DNA from: an uncultured Acetatifactor sp.
Lineage (GTDB): Bacteria; Bacillota; Clostridia; Lachnospirales; Lachnospiraceae
NCBI GenBank assembly: GCA_949840885.1
Contig: CATKYJ010000027.1
Span: 1-61,009, forward strand
Length of the DNA stretch: 61,009 nucleotides
Direction: 5' to 3'
In this document: piece by piece, positions 17,343 to 24,996 of the stretch
Layout of the letters: each line of letters starts with the position of its first letter
How positions within the stretch are numbered: position 1 is the stretch's first letter
Notes under the pieces: generated by a model
The model's input: the letters and a program-made list of their open reading frames with translations, nothing else
Database searches by the model: none
What the model was told of the DNA's origin: nothing
Position numbers and translations under genes: made by a program

Positions 17343-17864
17343 ATGACGAAAAGAGAATTTTTAGAGTCGCTGCGCTTGGCGCTTGGCGGCAGGGTGAACT
17401 CCATGCAGCTTACGGAGAACCTGGAATACTATGAGGAATACATCAATACCGAGATCCGCAAGGGGAGGGACGAGGGAGAAGTGCTTTCGGAGCTTGGCGA
17501 CCCGCGCCTCATCGCACGAACCATTGTGGAAGCCGGTGGCGGCAGCAGACGGGCCTCCGGGCAGGGGGGCGGCAGTTCGCGGTATGATGCCGGACAGGCC
17601 GGGCAGTACGAGGAATATGGGGAGAACGGCGGCTGGTCGGGCAGGGAGGCGGACACTGGATACCAGCCGCAGGGGCCCCTGGGACAAGGACGGGTCAGCC
17701 TGTTCGGGAGGATTCCGCTCTGGGTATGGCTGATACTGGCGCTTCTGGTGGTGATCCTGATCCTGAGCGCCATATTCTCCGTGATCACAGCCCTTTTGCC
17801 CATACTGCTTCCCATATTGGGTGTGCTGTTTTTGGTAAAGGTATTCCGGGACTGGATGAATTAA
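17343..17864 (+). CDS. DUF1700 family membrane protein
   Basis: 173 residues. The N-terminal ~60 are the helical DUF1700 domain (TKREFLESLRLALGGRV ... LGDPRLIARTIVEAG). The middle is a Gly/Ser/Tyr-rich linker. The C-terminus has two closely spaced hydrophobic segments (WVWLILALLVVILILSAIF and the following ~25 residues). DUF1700 proteins act with PadR-type regulators and DUF4097 adhesin-like proteins in envelope stress modules. Neither partner is next to it here. Confidence 0.8.
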   Translation: MTKREFLESLRLALGGRVNSMQLTENLEYYEEYINTEIRKGRDEGEVLSELGDPRLIARTIVEAGGGSRRASGQGGGSSRYDAGQAGQYEEYGENGGWSGREADTGYQPQGPLGQGRVSLFGRIPLWVWLILALLVVILILSAIFSVITALLPILLPILGVLFLVKVFRDWMN

Positions 17865-18049
17865 AAAATTATAGAATTTCGATGCATATTTTAATGGAAA
17901 TCCTCTCATACTACTGCTGTAACTGAAAATATGGAACCGCCTGAAGCGCACTTTCCGGAACCGCCTGAACTACGCTTTCGGAAATTGCAGAAAAAGGGCG
18001 GCTTCCGGCGCAAAGCGCCGCAAGAGAGCGGCAGGATGTGAGGAAAGAA

Positions 18050-18214
18050 ATGGACAACAATAAGTACAACAACGCGAACAATTCTGAGAACTGCAAAAAC
18101 AGCCAGAATCAGAACAACAACCAGAATCAGAACAAGAACCAGAACAACAATCAGAGCAAGAATCAGAACAACAACCAGAGCAAGAACCAGAACAGCCAGG
18201 ACAACAACTACTAA
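18050..18214 (+). CDS. Asn/Gln-rich low-complexity micro-protein
   Basis: 54 residues, about two thirds Asn or Gln, in imperfect QNQNNNQSKN units; the only hydrophobic residues are Met, Tyr and Ala. GTGAGGAAAG precedes the ATG at 18050. The DNA is an imperfect CAGAAYMARAAC-like short repeat. Function unknown; similar Asn/Gln-rich small proteins occur in sporulating Clostridia, so a spore role is only a guess. The GC-rich leader from 17940 to 18040 contains short repeats (GGAACCGCCTGAA). Confidence 0.65.
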   Translation: MDNNKYNNANNSENCKNSQNQNNNQNQNKNQNNNQSKNQNNNQSKNQNSQDNNY

Positions 18215-18228
18215 GTCCTTTCTGGCGG

Positions 18229-18262
18229 TAGGGACACTGCACTGCATTGTACAGTGCCCCTA
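18229..18262 (+). terminator. Hairpin, possible terminator
   Basis: TAGGG-A-CACTG pairs with CAGTG-C-CCCTA around a 12-nt loop, just after the micro-protein stop. It lacks a good T-run. Confidence 0.45.
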
Positions 18263-18322
18263 TTTACATAGAATTTCCGTGAGCAGGATAAGGCAGCGAA
18301 TGGCGCTGGCGAGGGGGAGAAA

Positions 18323-19489
18323 ATGCGCAAATTTGAATTGATCGTTCCCTGCCATTTCGGCATGGAGGCAGTGCTGAAAAGGGAAATCGATGAACTGGGA
18401 TATGACATCACCGAAGTGGTGGACGGTAGGGTGACCTTTTCCGGAGATGAGGAGGCGCTGTGCCGGGCCAACATTTTCCTGCGCACAGGGGAGCGGGTCC
18501 TGATTAAAATCGGCAGTTTCCATGCGGAGAGCTTCGAGGAACTGTTCGAGGGAATCAGGGCGCTTCCCTGGGAGGACTACATACCAGAGGACGGGAAATT
18601 CTGGGTGACAAAAGCAGCCAGCGTCAAATCGAAGCTGTTCAGTCCCTCGGACATTCAGTCTGTCGTTAAAAAAGCCATGGTAGAACGTCTAAAGGGAATC
18701 TATCATGTGAACTGGTTCCGGGAGGACGGCGCCCAGTTCCCTATCAGAGTATTTCTGATGAAAGACCAGGTTACGGTGGGCCTGGACAGCACTGGCGTGT
18801 CCCTGCACAAGAGAGGCTACCGCAAGCTTGTGGCTCAGGCGCCTATTGCGGAAAATCTGGCAGCCGGCCTGATCATGCTGACTCCCTGGAACAGAGAGCG
18901 GATACTGGTGGATCCTTTCTGCGGCAGCGGCACCATTCCCATTGAGGCAGCCATGATGGCGGCCAATATAGCGCCGGGGATGGAGCGGGACTTTACATCG
19001 GAAGACTGGCCTTATGTAGTTGGGAAAGGACGGTGGCAGGACGCTCAGGAGGAGGCTGAAGATATGGTCAATCTGGACATTCAAACGGATATCCAGGGAT
19101 ATGACATCGATGACCATATGGTGGAGATATCCAGGGAAAATGCCAGGCGGGCAGGGGTGGAGAAGCTGATACATTTTCAGCGGCGGGACGTTGCCCAGCT
19201 AAGCCATCCGAAGAAATACGGCTTCCTGATCATGAACCCGCCCTATGGGGAGAGGATTCAGGAAAAGGAGGAGCTGCCAGCCCTGTACCGGACGATTGGG
19301 GAGCGGTTCGCCCTGTTAGATACCTGGAGCATGTACCTGATATCCGCCTATGAGCACGCGGAGCAATACATTGGCCGCAAGGCGGGTAAGAACCGCAAAA
19401 TCTATAACGGCATGATGAAGACATATTATTACCAGTTCCTGGGGCCAAAGCCGCCCAGGCCAAAAGCGCAGCCAGAGCCCGAAGTGTGA
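18323..19489 (+). CDS. RlmL/YpsC-type rRNA guanine-N2 methyltransferase with THUMP domain
   Basis: 388 residues. The N-terminal ferredoxin-like plus THUMP region binds RNA (residues 1-160). The C-terminal Rossmann methyltransferase has LVDPFCGSGTIPIEAAMMA (AdoMet-binding motif) and the catalytic FLIMNPPYGER. It probably methylates guanosine in 23S rRNA using AdoMet. GAGGGGGAGAAA precedes the ATG at 18323. Length fits the single-domain Bacillus YpsC type rather than fused E. coli RlmKL. It heads a short run with rdgB and the yfcE-like gene. Confidence 0.9.
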   Translation: MRKFELIVPCHFGMEAVLKREIDELGYDITEVVDGRVTFSGDEEALCRANIFLRTGERVLIKIGSFHAESFEELFEGIRALPWEDYIPEDGKFWVTKAASVKSKLFSPSDIQSVVKKAMVERLKGIYHVNWFREDGAQFPIRVFLMKDQVTVGLDSTGVSLHKRGYRKLVAQAPIAENLAAGLIMLTPWNRERILVDPFCGSGTIPIEAAMMAANIAPGMERDFTSEDWPYVVGKGRWQDAQEEAEDMVNLDIQTDIQGYDIDDHMVEISRENARRAGVEKLIHFQRRDVAQLSHPKKYGFLIMNPPYGERIQEKEELPALYRTIGERFALLDTWSMYLISAYEHAEQYIGRKAGKNRKIYNGMMKTYYYQFLGPKPPRPKAQPEPEV

Positions 19490-19658
19490 TGCTGGTTAGA
19501 CACTGGAGAAACTCGCGTAATGAAAGCCCGGGAAGAGGACATGGGACCGGGGGAGGAAAGTGGAAATGCCATTCAAAGCCGGAAAGAGACGGATCCGGAC
19601 AGCGGGGCATTTTCGGGGAAATTTTTGGGAAACCAATAGTTAAGGATAAGAGGATAAA

Positions 19659-20252
19659 ATGGAACGATTGATATTTGCCACGGGAAATGAAGGGAAGATG
19701 CGGGAAATCAGGGATATTCTGGCCGATACATATCCGGAGATTCTTTCCATGAAAGAGGCCGGCATCCGCACGGACATAATGGAGGACGGAAAGACCTATG
19801 AGGAGAACGCCATGATCAAGGCCAGGGCGGTGGCGGAGGCGGCGCCGGGAGAGCTGGTGCTGGCGGATGATTCCGGGCTGGAAATCGACTATCTGGGAAA
19901 GGAGCCGGGAATCTATTCCGCCAGGTATCTGGGAGAGGACACTTCCTACCGCGTCAAGAACGCGGATCTGATCAGGCGGCTGGAGGGCGTGCCGGATGAG
20001 CAGCGCACGGCCAGATTCGTCTGCGCCATTGCGGCCGTGCTGCCGGACGGCAGAGAGCTGGCTGTCCGGGCCACCATAGAGGGACGAATCGACTACGAGG
20101 AAAAAGGGAACAACGGCTTTGGATATGATCCCATTTTCTATGTGCCGGAGTTTGGAAAGACCACGGCGGAGCTTACGGAAGAGGAGAAAAATCTGGTGAG
20201 CCACAGGGGAAAGGCGCTTCGGCTGATGAAAGAGGAGCTGAAGAAGTTATGA
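19659..20252 (+). CDS. rdgB: XTP/dITP diphosphatase (Ham1/RdgB family)
   Basis: A 197-residue pyrophosphatase that clears non-canonical purine triphosphates (ITP, XTP and their deoxy forms). Signature elements: ATGNEGKMREI (nucleotide binding), ADDSGLEID with metal-binding acidic residues, NNGFGYDPIF and a closing SHRGKAL. AGAGGATAAA precedes the ATG. Its stop overlaps the next start by 4 bp, indicating translational coupling. Confidence 0.95.
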   Translation: MERLIFATGNEGKMREIRDILADTYPEILSMKEAGIRTDIMEDGKTYEENAMIKARAVAEAAPGELVLADDSGLEIDYLGKEPGIYSARYLGEDTSYRVKNADLIRRLEGVPDEQRTARFVCAIAAVLPDGRELAVRATIEGRIDYEEKGNNGFGYDPIFYVPEFGKTTAELTEEEKNLVSHRGKALRLMKEELKKL

Positions 20253-20722
20253 AAGTGCTGATCGTCAGTGATACCCACAGAAAAAACGAGAATTATTTTA
20301 AAATTCTGGAATCGGTGAAGCCGCAGCTGGTGATCCACTGCGGGGACGCGGAAGGCAGCGAATATGCCCTGTCCAAAGCTGCGGACTGTCCGGTGCAGAT
20401 CGTGCTGGGGAACAATGACTTCTTTTCCTATCTGCCCAAGGACCTGGAACTGAAGCTGGGCTCTTTCCGGGTATGGGTGACCCACGGACATAACTACGGT
20501 GTGTCCATGGGACGCGAGCGGATCAAAAGGGAGGCTGCGGCCAGGGGAGCGGATATCGTAGTGTACGGACATACCCATAAGCCTGTGGTGGACAAAAAGG
20601 ACGGTGTCATCGCCGTGAACCCGGGAAGCCTGTCCTATCCCAGGCAGGAGGGGCGAAGACCCTCCTATATCGTCATGGAGGTGGAGGGAGAAAAGGCGGA
20701 TTTCGCCATCGAATATCTGTAA
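20249..20722 (+). CDS. YfcE/MJ0936-type metallophosphoesterase
   Basis: 157 residues with the complete calcineurin-like metal site: SDTHR, HCGDAEG, GNND, THGHNYG and YGHTHKP. Family members hydrolyse phosphodiesters with Mn or Ni. Overlaps rdgB by ATGA, so the two are co-translated. Common pairing in Clostridia. Confidence 0.92.
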   Translation: MKVLIVSDTHRKNENYFKILESVKPQLVIHCGDAEGSEYALSKAADCPVQIVLGNNDFFSYLPKDLELKLGSFRVWVTHGHNYGVSMGRERIKREAAARGADIVVYGHTHKPVVDKKDGVIAVNPGSLSYPRQEGRRPSYIVMEVEGEKADFAIEYL

Positions 20723-20727
20723 AGTTC

Positions 20728-20757
20728 TTGACAGGAAAGGTGATTCTGGGATATAAT
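20728..20757 (+). promoter_or_regulatory. Promoter of tRNA-Pro
   Basis: Consensus TTGACA (20728-20733) and TATAAT (20752-20757) with an 18-bp spacer, 35 bp upstream of the tRNA. Confidence 0.85.
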
Positions 20758-20792
20758 GGGGGCGTTGCAGATAGCAGTGCGCTGCGGCATAT

Positions 20793-20867
20793 CGGGGTGT
20801 GGCTCAGCTTGGCTAGAGCGCCTGGTTTGGGACCAGGAGGTCGCAGGTTCGAATCCTGTCACCCCGA
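20793..20867 (+). tRNA. tRNA-Pro (anticodon TGG), probable prophage attachment site
   Basis: A 75-nt cloverleaf: acceptor CGGGGTG/CACCCCG, T-loop TTCGAAT, anticodon stem CCTGG/CCAGG with loop TTTGGGA (TGG). No encoded CCA. An integrase gene points toward it 145 bp downstream, so the 3' half is the likely attL core. The matching attR should lie beyond base 61009. Confidence 0.95.
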
Positions 20868-20877
20868 TTGTCAAATG

Positions 20878-20929
20878 AAAGCCGCAAATCCAAGATTTTT
20901 TCAGGGAAATCAAGGGTTTGCGGCTTTTT
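20878..20929 (+). terminator. Terminator after tRNA-Pro
   Basis: AAAGCCGCAAA pairs with TTTGCGGCTTT around a ~25-nt loop and ends in a T-run. Confidence 0.75.
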
Positions 20930-21012
20930 CACTGCCCTGTTTTAAAACTAAAATCAGTGCCAAAAAACAATTACATTTAAAACTTTTTGTCCAGATTTTG
21001 TCCAAGCTTGTC

Positions 21013-22008
21013 CTAATTGAAGAGGGCGTTCCGCAGCTTCTCCGCAGCCTCCCTCTTGGCTTTCTCCTCTTTCTCCATCATCGAATGCCGGTACACGGAC
21101 TTCATGACATGATCCGTCTCCCATCCCCCCATCTTTAAGATATCAGCTTCCGGTACTCCCAGGGCTGACATCTCGCTGGCAAAATAATGCCTGAGTTTGT
21201 GCAGGGGGAATCGCGGTATACCCAGACTAACCTCCACGCGCTCCAAGTGCTTTGTAATGCATCCGGGATGACCCTTGTAGACGTAGCCCTGCGCATGTAT
21301 CTTTTCTGCCAGGGATTCCGGTATTATGATGCTCCTGGTGCTCTCCGTGGTCTTTGTCGTCTTGACGACCCATTCCCTCTTTTCGTTCAGGACCATGGCT
21401 TTGTTAATATGCACTATGTCACCGTCCACATCCTCCGGCTGCAGGGCGCATATTTCAGATCGGCGCATCCCATAGCAGGCCAAGGTGATGGGAACCTCAT
21501 AGGGAGTGTCCCTGACCTCTGCCAGGATCCTCTTGACGTCCTCCTGAGAGGGCGTGTACGGCTCGGATTTGACCTTTTGCGGCAGGGTGGTACTGATTTT
21601 AAGATTCGGATAAAAAGTCCCCAAAACGGCCGTCAGAAAGCCGTGATAATTGCGTACAGTCTTTGGGGAGCGGCCTATGGAGATCTCATTGACCAGCCTG
21701 TTGATTTCGATCTGCGTGATGTCGGATACCGGCAGCTTGCGGAACCATTCCGGGAATCGGTTCACGTTTTCGGTATACTCCTTTATCGTCCTGGGAGAGA
21801 GGACGTTCCGCTTCATGTCCACATAGCTTTCTGCGGCCCGCTGGAAAGTCATCTGTGTATGGGTGGTTCTTACCTTGTTCAGCTCATCTGTCATGGCGGT
21901 CAGAGCTTCCTTTTGGGTAGGCTTGTGGTCAAAGGATACGGTGTACATCTTTCCCTTATACATCTTCCGGATCCGGTAGCTGTCAGTGCCCCTTTTTTCG
22001 ATTTTCAT
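21013..22008 (-). CDS. int: Prophage integrase (tyrosine recombinase)
   Basis: 331 residues: an N-terminal arm-binding region, a SAM-like core-binding domain (about 60-150) and a catalytic domain with Arg in CYGMRRSEICAL, HKLRHYFASEM (HxxR), and the nucleophile Tyr in MKSVYRHSM. It catalyses integration and excision at the tRNA-Pro site. AGGAGGTCGATGCA lies directly before ATG 22008. It is transcribed toward the tRNA, as usual for tRNA-borne prophages. Confidence 0.93.
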   Translation of the reverse strand: MKIEKRGTDSYRIRKMYKGKMYTVSFDHKPTQKEALTAMTDELNKVRTTHTQMTFQRAAESYVDMKRNVLSPRTIKEYTENVNRFPEWFRKLPVSDITQIEINRLVNEISIGRSPKTVRNYHGFLTAVLGTFYPNLKISTTLPQKVKSEPYTPSQEDVKRILAEVRDTPYEVPITLACYGMRRSEICALQPEDVDGDIVHINKAMVLNEKREWVVKTTKTTESTRSIIIPESLAEKIHAQGYVYKGHPGCITKHLERVEVSLGIPRFPLHKLRHYFASEMSALGVPEADILKMGGWETDHVMKSVYRHSMMEKEEKAKREAAEKLRNALFN

Positions 22009-22049
22009 TGCATCGACCTCCTAAATATGGTATGATTGTCACCAACAGA

Positions 22050-22227
22050 AGCTCCCACACCTCTCGATGATGTGTCCCATGGGAGCCCGTTTTTTGTATA
22101 AAAACAGCAGCCAGCGCATTTTACGCTTGCAGGCTGCCCCCGGAGATGATACAATGGTCTTGTGTGTTAGTATCCCTCCGGGGTATATCATGGGCCGTCC
22201 GGTGCTGGTAACACCGGGCGGTTTTTA
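22050..22227 (+). other. Cluster of strong hairpins and terminators upstream of int
   Basis: Successive structures: GCTCCCA/TGGGAGC then TTTTTT (about 22052-22098); GCAGCC/GGCTGC (22109-22138); CCCCGGAG/CTCCGGGG (22139-22186); and CCGNCCGGTG/CACCGGNCGG then TTTTT (22197-22227). The two T-tailed ones look like plus-strand terminators, so one or two short RNAs may be made here. No ORF is present. Confidence 0.6.
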
Positions 22228-22237
22228 AAAATTTTGG

Positions 22238-22266
22238 TTGTAAAATGTGTTTCCATAGTATATAAT
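22238..22266 (+). promoter_or_regulatory. Promoter of the antisense RNA
   Basis: TTGTAA (22238-22243), a 17-bp spacer and a perfect TATAAT (22261-22266). It reads toward the 3' end of the hydrophobic micro-toxin gene on the other strand. Confidence 0.7.
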
Positions 22267-22272
22267 ATGCTT

Positions 22273-22377
22273 AACGAGGAAGTCGGAGGGTGAGCGCACC
22301 TCACCCGGCCCGGCGAAATATTAAGCTAAGAAATAGCCGTCTACTCTGCCAAAGTCAGGACGGCTATTTCTTATTTT
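22273..22377 (+). ncRNA. Candidate type I antitoxin RNA, antisense to the micro-toxin 3' end
   Basis: An RNA started from the 22261 TATAAT would contain a GGGTGAGCGCACCTCACCC hairpin. It would end at the strong stem AAATAGCCGTC/GACGGCTATTT followed by CTTATTTTT (about 22332-22377). This terminator overlaps the last codons and trailer of the toxin gene, so both transcripts share complementary 3' ends. That is the arrangement of txpA/RatA and related type I systems. Confidence 0.6.
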
Positions 22378-22447
22378 TCAGATTCAGAATTGCCACAATC
22401 AGCAGCGCTACGGTCAAGATCACCATGAATTCCTCATATGTACTCAT
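22364..22447 (-). CDS. Hydrophobic 27-aa type I toxin (holin-like toxin family)
   Basis: It begins MSTYEEFMVILTVALL, has one membrane-spanning segment and ends in a basic LKNKK tail. These are the hallmarks of the putative holin-like toxins (TxpA/Fst-like) of Firmicutes type I toxin-antitoxin loci. AAAGGATG lies about 8 bases before ATG 22447. It would insert into the cell's own membrane if translated. The antisense RNA on the plus strand overlaps its 3' end. Probably stabilises the prophage. Confidence 0.8.
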   Translation of the reverse strand: MSTYEEFMVILTVALLIVAILNLKNKK

Positions 22448-22539
22448 AAGCATCATCCTTTCTGTAAGGCTCAGATCGGATGAAAAGCACGTCCCCCGGC
22501 TCCCCGGGTAAGCATATCATATTGTCATGGTGCGGGCAG

Positions 22540-22553
22540 TTGCGACGTCGCAA
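22540..22553. repeat. Dispersed palindrome, copy 1
   Basis: The perfect 14-bp palindrome TTGCGACGTCGCAA lies 93 bp upstream of the micro-toxin start. Same core at 37567, 37969 and 48063. Confidence 0.85.
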
Positions 22554-22595
22554 ATTCGCCTTAATGGCGGAGAAGCTTAATAATATGTAACGTAA

Positions 22596-22623
22596 AAGGC
22601 CTCGTATTGCTACGAGACCTTCA
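22596..22623 (-). terminator. Terminator of the minus-strand lysogeny operon
   Basis: On the minus strand AAGG-T-CTCGTA / TACGAG-G-CCTT with a GCAA loop and a trailing TTTT. A separate 12-bp perfect inverted repeat, ATAATAAACTGA at 22625-22636 and its complement at 22690-22701, lies between it and the gene ending at 22754. Confidence 0.65.
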
Positions 22624-22753
22624 CATAATAAACTGATATCTTCTTTTAATGCCCTATAGGCGATATTGAGGGAAGTGACTTCCTCTCTGTCAGTTTATTA
22701 TAGACTATATTATGCTCATAGTCAATAAAAATATTGCCACAATGATAAAAAAT

Positions 22754-23599
22754 TTAAAAAATATATAATTCTTTTACTTTTTTGTTTACTTTTTCCATAC
22801 TTTCTTTCGTTAGAGAAATACCGGCCAACACTCCTCTTAAATTTCGCGGGTCATAAATACGCATTTTGCTTACAGTAGTAATTTGGTTTACTAGAGCAAT
22901 GCTGCCCTCTTTCATCTGAGAGATTTCATCGCCTATTTTAGCAAGATAGAATTGTTCTTCACAATTATGTATCAGTTTTTCTTCCCATTGTGTCCTTAAT
23001 TTATCAGCTGATTGAAGATAGTCGTGTACGGTTTCTAATTTTTGAGAGAGTTCATCGCTGTCTGTGTCAGTTTGTTTTATTTCGGCTAATAATTTTCCGG
23101 ATAAATCAACAAGTTCTGAACAAGCATCCAATGATTTTCTAATTTCTCCTTGTTCTTCTTTTAACGACTTAAATATAGTATCATACTTCAATTTTAAGGA
23201 ACGGTAAATTTCGTTTCCGAGGTCAACGCTATTATTGTGTATAGTTTTATTATCTTTCATCGAAGTAAGCGGAATTATTGTTAGGACAGGAGAACTATGA
23301 GAGTTTTTATTATCTAAAACTATTCCGTAATGCAGCCCCCCGTATTCACTTCCAATGTTAAAACCAAAATGTAGTTTTACAATGCTTCCTCTTTTATAAG
23401 CCATATTTTTGGTAGGGTCGAATTTTTCTTCAAAGGTGATTAATCGGACATAGTCCTTTATCCAGTAGGAAATAAGGTGTGCCTTTTTCAAATATTTCAT
23501 TGACGGGTCATTAATATACAGTTCTAGCAGTTTATTTAAAGCTTTTATAGCTTCTTTTTTGTTTTGAATAACATCTTCTTTTGTAAAGTCTTTAGCCAT
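22754..23599 (-). CDS. MazF/PemK-like protein with a long helical C-terminus
   Basis: 281 residues. Residues about 70-120 (KRGSIVKLHFGFNIGSEYGG, then IPLTSMKD) match the core of the MazF/PemK endoribonuclease fold. The remaining ~150 residues are charged and coiled-coil-like. MazF toxins are usually 110-120 residues and paired with an antitoxin, but none is adjacent. It could be a prophage-encoded RNase defence protein or a solitary regulator. Third gene of the minus-strand operon after the repressor and the ImmA-like gene; AT-rich. Confidence 0.7.
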   Translation of the reverse strand: MAKDFTKEDVIQNKKEAIKALNKLLELYINDPSMKYLKKAHLISYWIKDYVRLITFEEKFDPTKNMAYKRGSIVKLHFGFNIGSEYGGLHYGIVLDNKNSHSSPVLTIIPLTSMKDNKTIHNNSVDLGNEIYRSLKLKYDTIFKSLKEEQGEIRKSLDACSELVDLSGKLLAEIKQTDTDSDELSQKLETVHDYLQSADKLRTQWEEKLIHNCEEQFYLAKIGDEISQMKEGSIALVNQITTVSKMRIYDPRNLRGVLAGISLTKESMEKVNKKVKELYIF

Positions 23600-23646
23600 A
23601 GTGATTTCCCCTTTTCATTTGATTTTTATTAATACGCCGTAGCGTC

Positions 23647-24072
23647 TCAATCTGACTCACCATATAACCACCTATGTTCAGCAGCTCGAAAAAAGCATTC
23701 CGGGCCATAAAGGTCTGATATTAGCTTGATTTCCTTTTCTTTCTCCCTAAGGGCCTTTTGGATTTTCTTCCTTTCTCTTTGCAACTGCTGGATACGTTTC
23801 ATATGTTCGTTTGCTGGTGCAGCGACAGCTTTTTTGGATGGTTCCAATTCATGGGCTCGGAACTCTATGCTTTGTATATCTGATTTTTCAAAATCCCCAT
23901 CGTCTATATGACCTAGAGCATGCCGGTAGGCTTTGAGTCGTTCGTCCTGAGACAATTTGGCATTAATCAGGATAGTGTAGGTGCCGTCTTCATTGGAAAC
24001 GACCATTTCTCTTCCGGGCGCTTGGAAATCGATCAGGAAGACATTAACATCCGGTGTCGTCAATGTAACCAC
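23647..24072 (-). CDS. ImmA/IrrE-like protein with altered active site
   Basis: 141 residues. The segment LKAYRHALGHIDDGDF aligns with the HExxH zinc motif of ImmA/IrrE peptidases, which cleave phage repressors to trigger induction. Here it reads HALGH: the catalytic Glu is Ala. The C-terminal half is a Lys/Glu-rich coiled coil. GTG 24072 follows AAAGGAA and overlaps the repressor end by 29 nt, so the two are co-translated. It may bind the repressor without cleaving it. Confidence 0.7.
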   Translation of the reverse strand: MVTLTTPDVNVFLIDFQAPGREMVVSNEDGTYTILINAKLSQDERLKAYRHALGHIDDGDFEKSDIQSIEFRAHELEPSKKAVAAPANEHMKRIQQLQRERKKIQKALREKEKEIKLISDLYGPECFFRAAEHRWLYGESD

Positions 24073-24451
24073 GTTCCTTTCTCTTTAAAGCCAATGCCAT
24101 GCTATGTAAGGCTTTCAGGTCTTCTGCGTCTGCGTCCCTTGCGGCATCGAACAGCATGCGGAGCTCCTTGTTCTCGAAGATTTCCTGGGCTGCCTTGGCA
24201 GTCTCCTCATTAAGGTAATATCCCGTTTCTTGGGATTTTTCCTCTATTAAGTCGGAACGATTAATGTTAAAATATCGGGCTAATGCTTCTACTTTATCCA
24301 TACGAGGTAATCTTGTTCCGTTACACCATGTAGAAACTGCTGATTTATTAAATCCTAAATCATTTACTAAATCAGTTTGAGTTTTGCCGTATAAAGTCAT
24401 GTAATGGTTCAAATTTTTAGAGAAAATCTTTTGATAGGATTCTTCCGACAT
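24044..24451 (-). CDS. CI-like phage repressor (XRE helix-turn-helix)
   Basis: 135 residues. The N-terminal XRE domain (YGKTQTDLVNDLGFNKSAVS TWC, with residues about 20-70 forming the helix-turn-helix) is followed by a short helical tail without an S24 peptidase domain. That fits control by a partner protein such as the adjacent ImmA-like one. ATG 24451 lies 8 bases after AGGAGGTG. The divergent promoter region carries ACAAAAAGTA repeats, its likely operators. Confidence 0.88.
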   Translation of the reverse strand: MSEESYQKIFSKNLNHYMTLYGKTQTDLVNDLGFNKSAVSTWCNGTRLPRMDKVEALARYFNINRSDLIEEKSQETGYYLNEETAKAAQEIFENKELRMLFDAARDADAEDLKALHSMALALKRKERGYIDDTGC

Positions 24452-24480
24452 ATATAACACCTCCTACTTGCATAATACAA

Positions 24481-24560
24481 CAAAAAGTAGAAAAACACAA
24501 TACTAAAATTTTAAAAAGTTTACAAAAAGTATTGACAGTCCACAAAAAGTAGAGTATAGT
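24481..24560. promoter_or_regulatory. Divergent repressor/cro control region with operators
   Basis: Plus promoter: TTGACA 24532-24537, 17-bp spacer, TATAGT 24555-24560. Repeats of ACAAAAAGTA at about 24481-24490 (first bases varying), 24522-24531 and 24542-24551 (inside the spacer) form TAC-N5-GTA half-palindromes. A fourth lies inside cro at 24791-24801. The minus promoter has TATTAT at 24477-24472. Confidence 0.75.
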
Positions 24561-24587
24561 GATATGCAGAAAGAGAGGTGACGCAGG

Positions 24588-24824
24588 TTGGCGAAATTTC
24601 AGATTAGCTTAGCAGCCGCTAGGGTAAATGCAAAAATGACACAAGAAGATACTGCAAAAGCCATGAAAGTCAGTAAAACTACGGTAGTAAATTGGGAGAA
24701 AGGAAAGGTCATTCCTGGAATTCCAGAAGTTGAAATGATGTCCAGACTTTACGGAGTCCCGCAAGACTATATTTTTTTGCCTTGCTATTCTACAAAAAGT
24801 AGAGAATCGGATAACATACTTTAA
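24588..24824 (+). CDS. Cro-like XRE regulator
   Basis: 78 residues, almost entirely one helix-turn-helix domain (MTQEDTAKAMKVSKTTVVNW, then EKGKVIPGIPE). TTG 24588 follows AGAGAGGTGACGCAGG. First gene from the early promoter. An operator-like TACAAAAAGTA lies in its last codons (24791-24801), hinting at autoregulation. Confidence 0.85.
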   Translation: MAKFQISLAAARVNAKMTQEDTAKAMKVSKTTVVNWEKGKVIPGIPEVEMMSRLYGVPQDYIFLPCYSTKSRESDNIL

Positions 24825-24843
24825 TAGGGAGGAGGTGAAGAAG

Positions 24844-24996
24844 ATAAGGCTGATAAAGAAGATATTAAAAAAATATGGTAAGAAAATCTTGTTAAGGAAT
24901 GGGTTTACTCATTGCACTCGATGTAAAAAGATGATTCATAGGGCGGATAAGTATTGCCAATATTGCGGAGCCCCTACGGGAACAAGGATTTCTTAA
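24844..24996 (+). CDS. Small zinc-ribbon protein, possible ATA start
   Basis: About 50 residues, Lys-rich, with CTRCKKM ... YCQYCGAP, a four-Cys zinc ribbon. The best ribosome site, GGAGGTGA at 24831-24838, is 5 bases before ATA 24844. The only standard start in frame, GTG 24835, lies inside the ribosome site. Its 3' end overlaps the convergent DUF2321 gene by 23 nt. Confidence 0.55.
   Translation: MRLIKKILKKYGKKILLRNGFTHCTRCKKMIHRADKYCQYCGAPTGTRIS

Noticed and set aside
17361..18247. Minus-strand ORFs over DUF1700 and the Asn/Gln-rich gene (Val/Leu and Cys/Ser repeats)
   Set aside because: Shadow frames created by the low-complexity plus-strand genes; no ribosome sites.
20793..22008. Complete att site pair
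   Set aside because: Only the tRNA-Pro end is in the window; no second copy of the tRNA 3' sequence was found, so attR is assumed to be beyond base 61009.
22625..22701. 12-bp inverted repeat as a type III antitoxin RNA for the MazF-like protein
   Set aside because: It lies downstream of the gene and is not a tandem repeat, unlike ToxI-type RNAs.
24481..24801. ACAAAAAGTA repeats as a CRISPR-like array
   Set aside because: Copies are short and irregularly spaced; they fit repressor operators. No CRISPR array was seen in the window.
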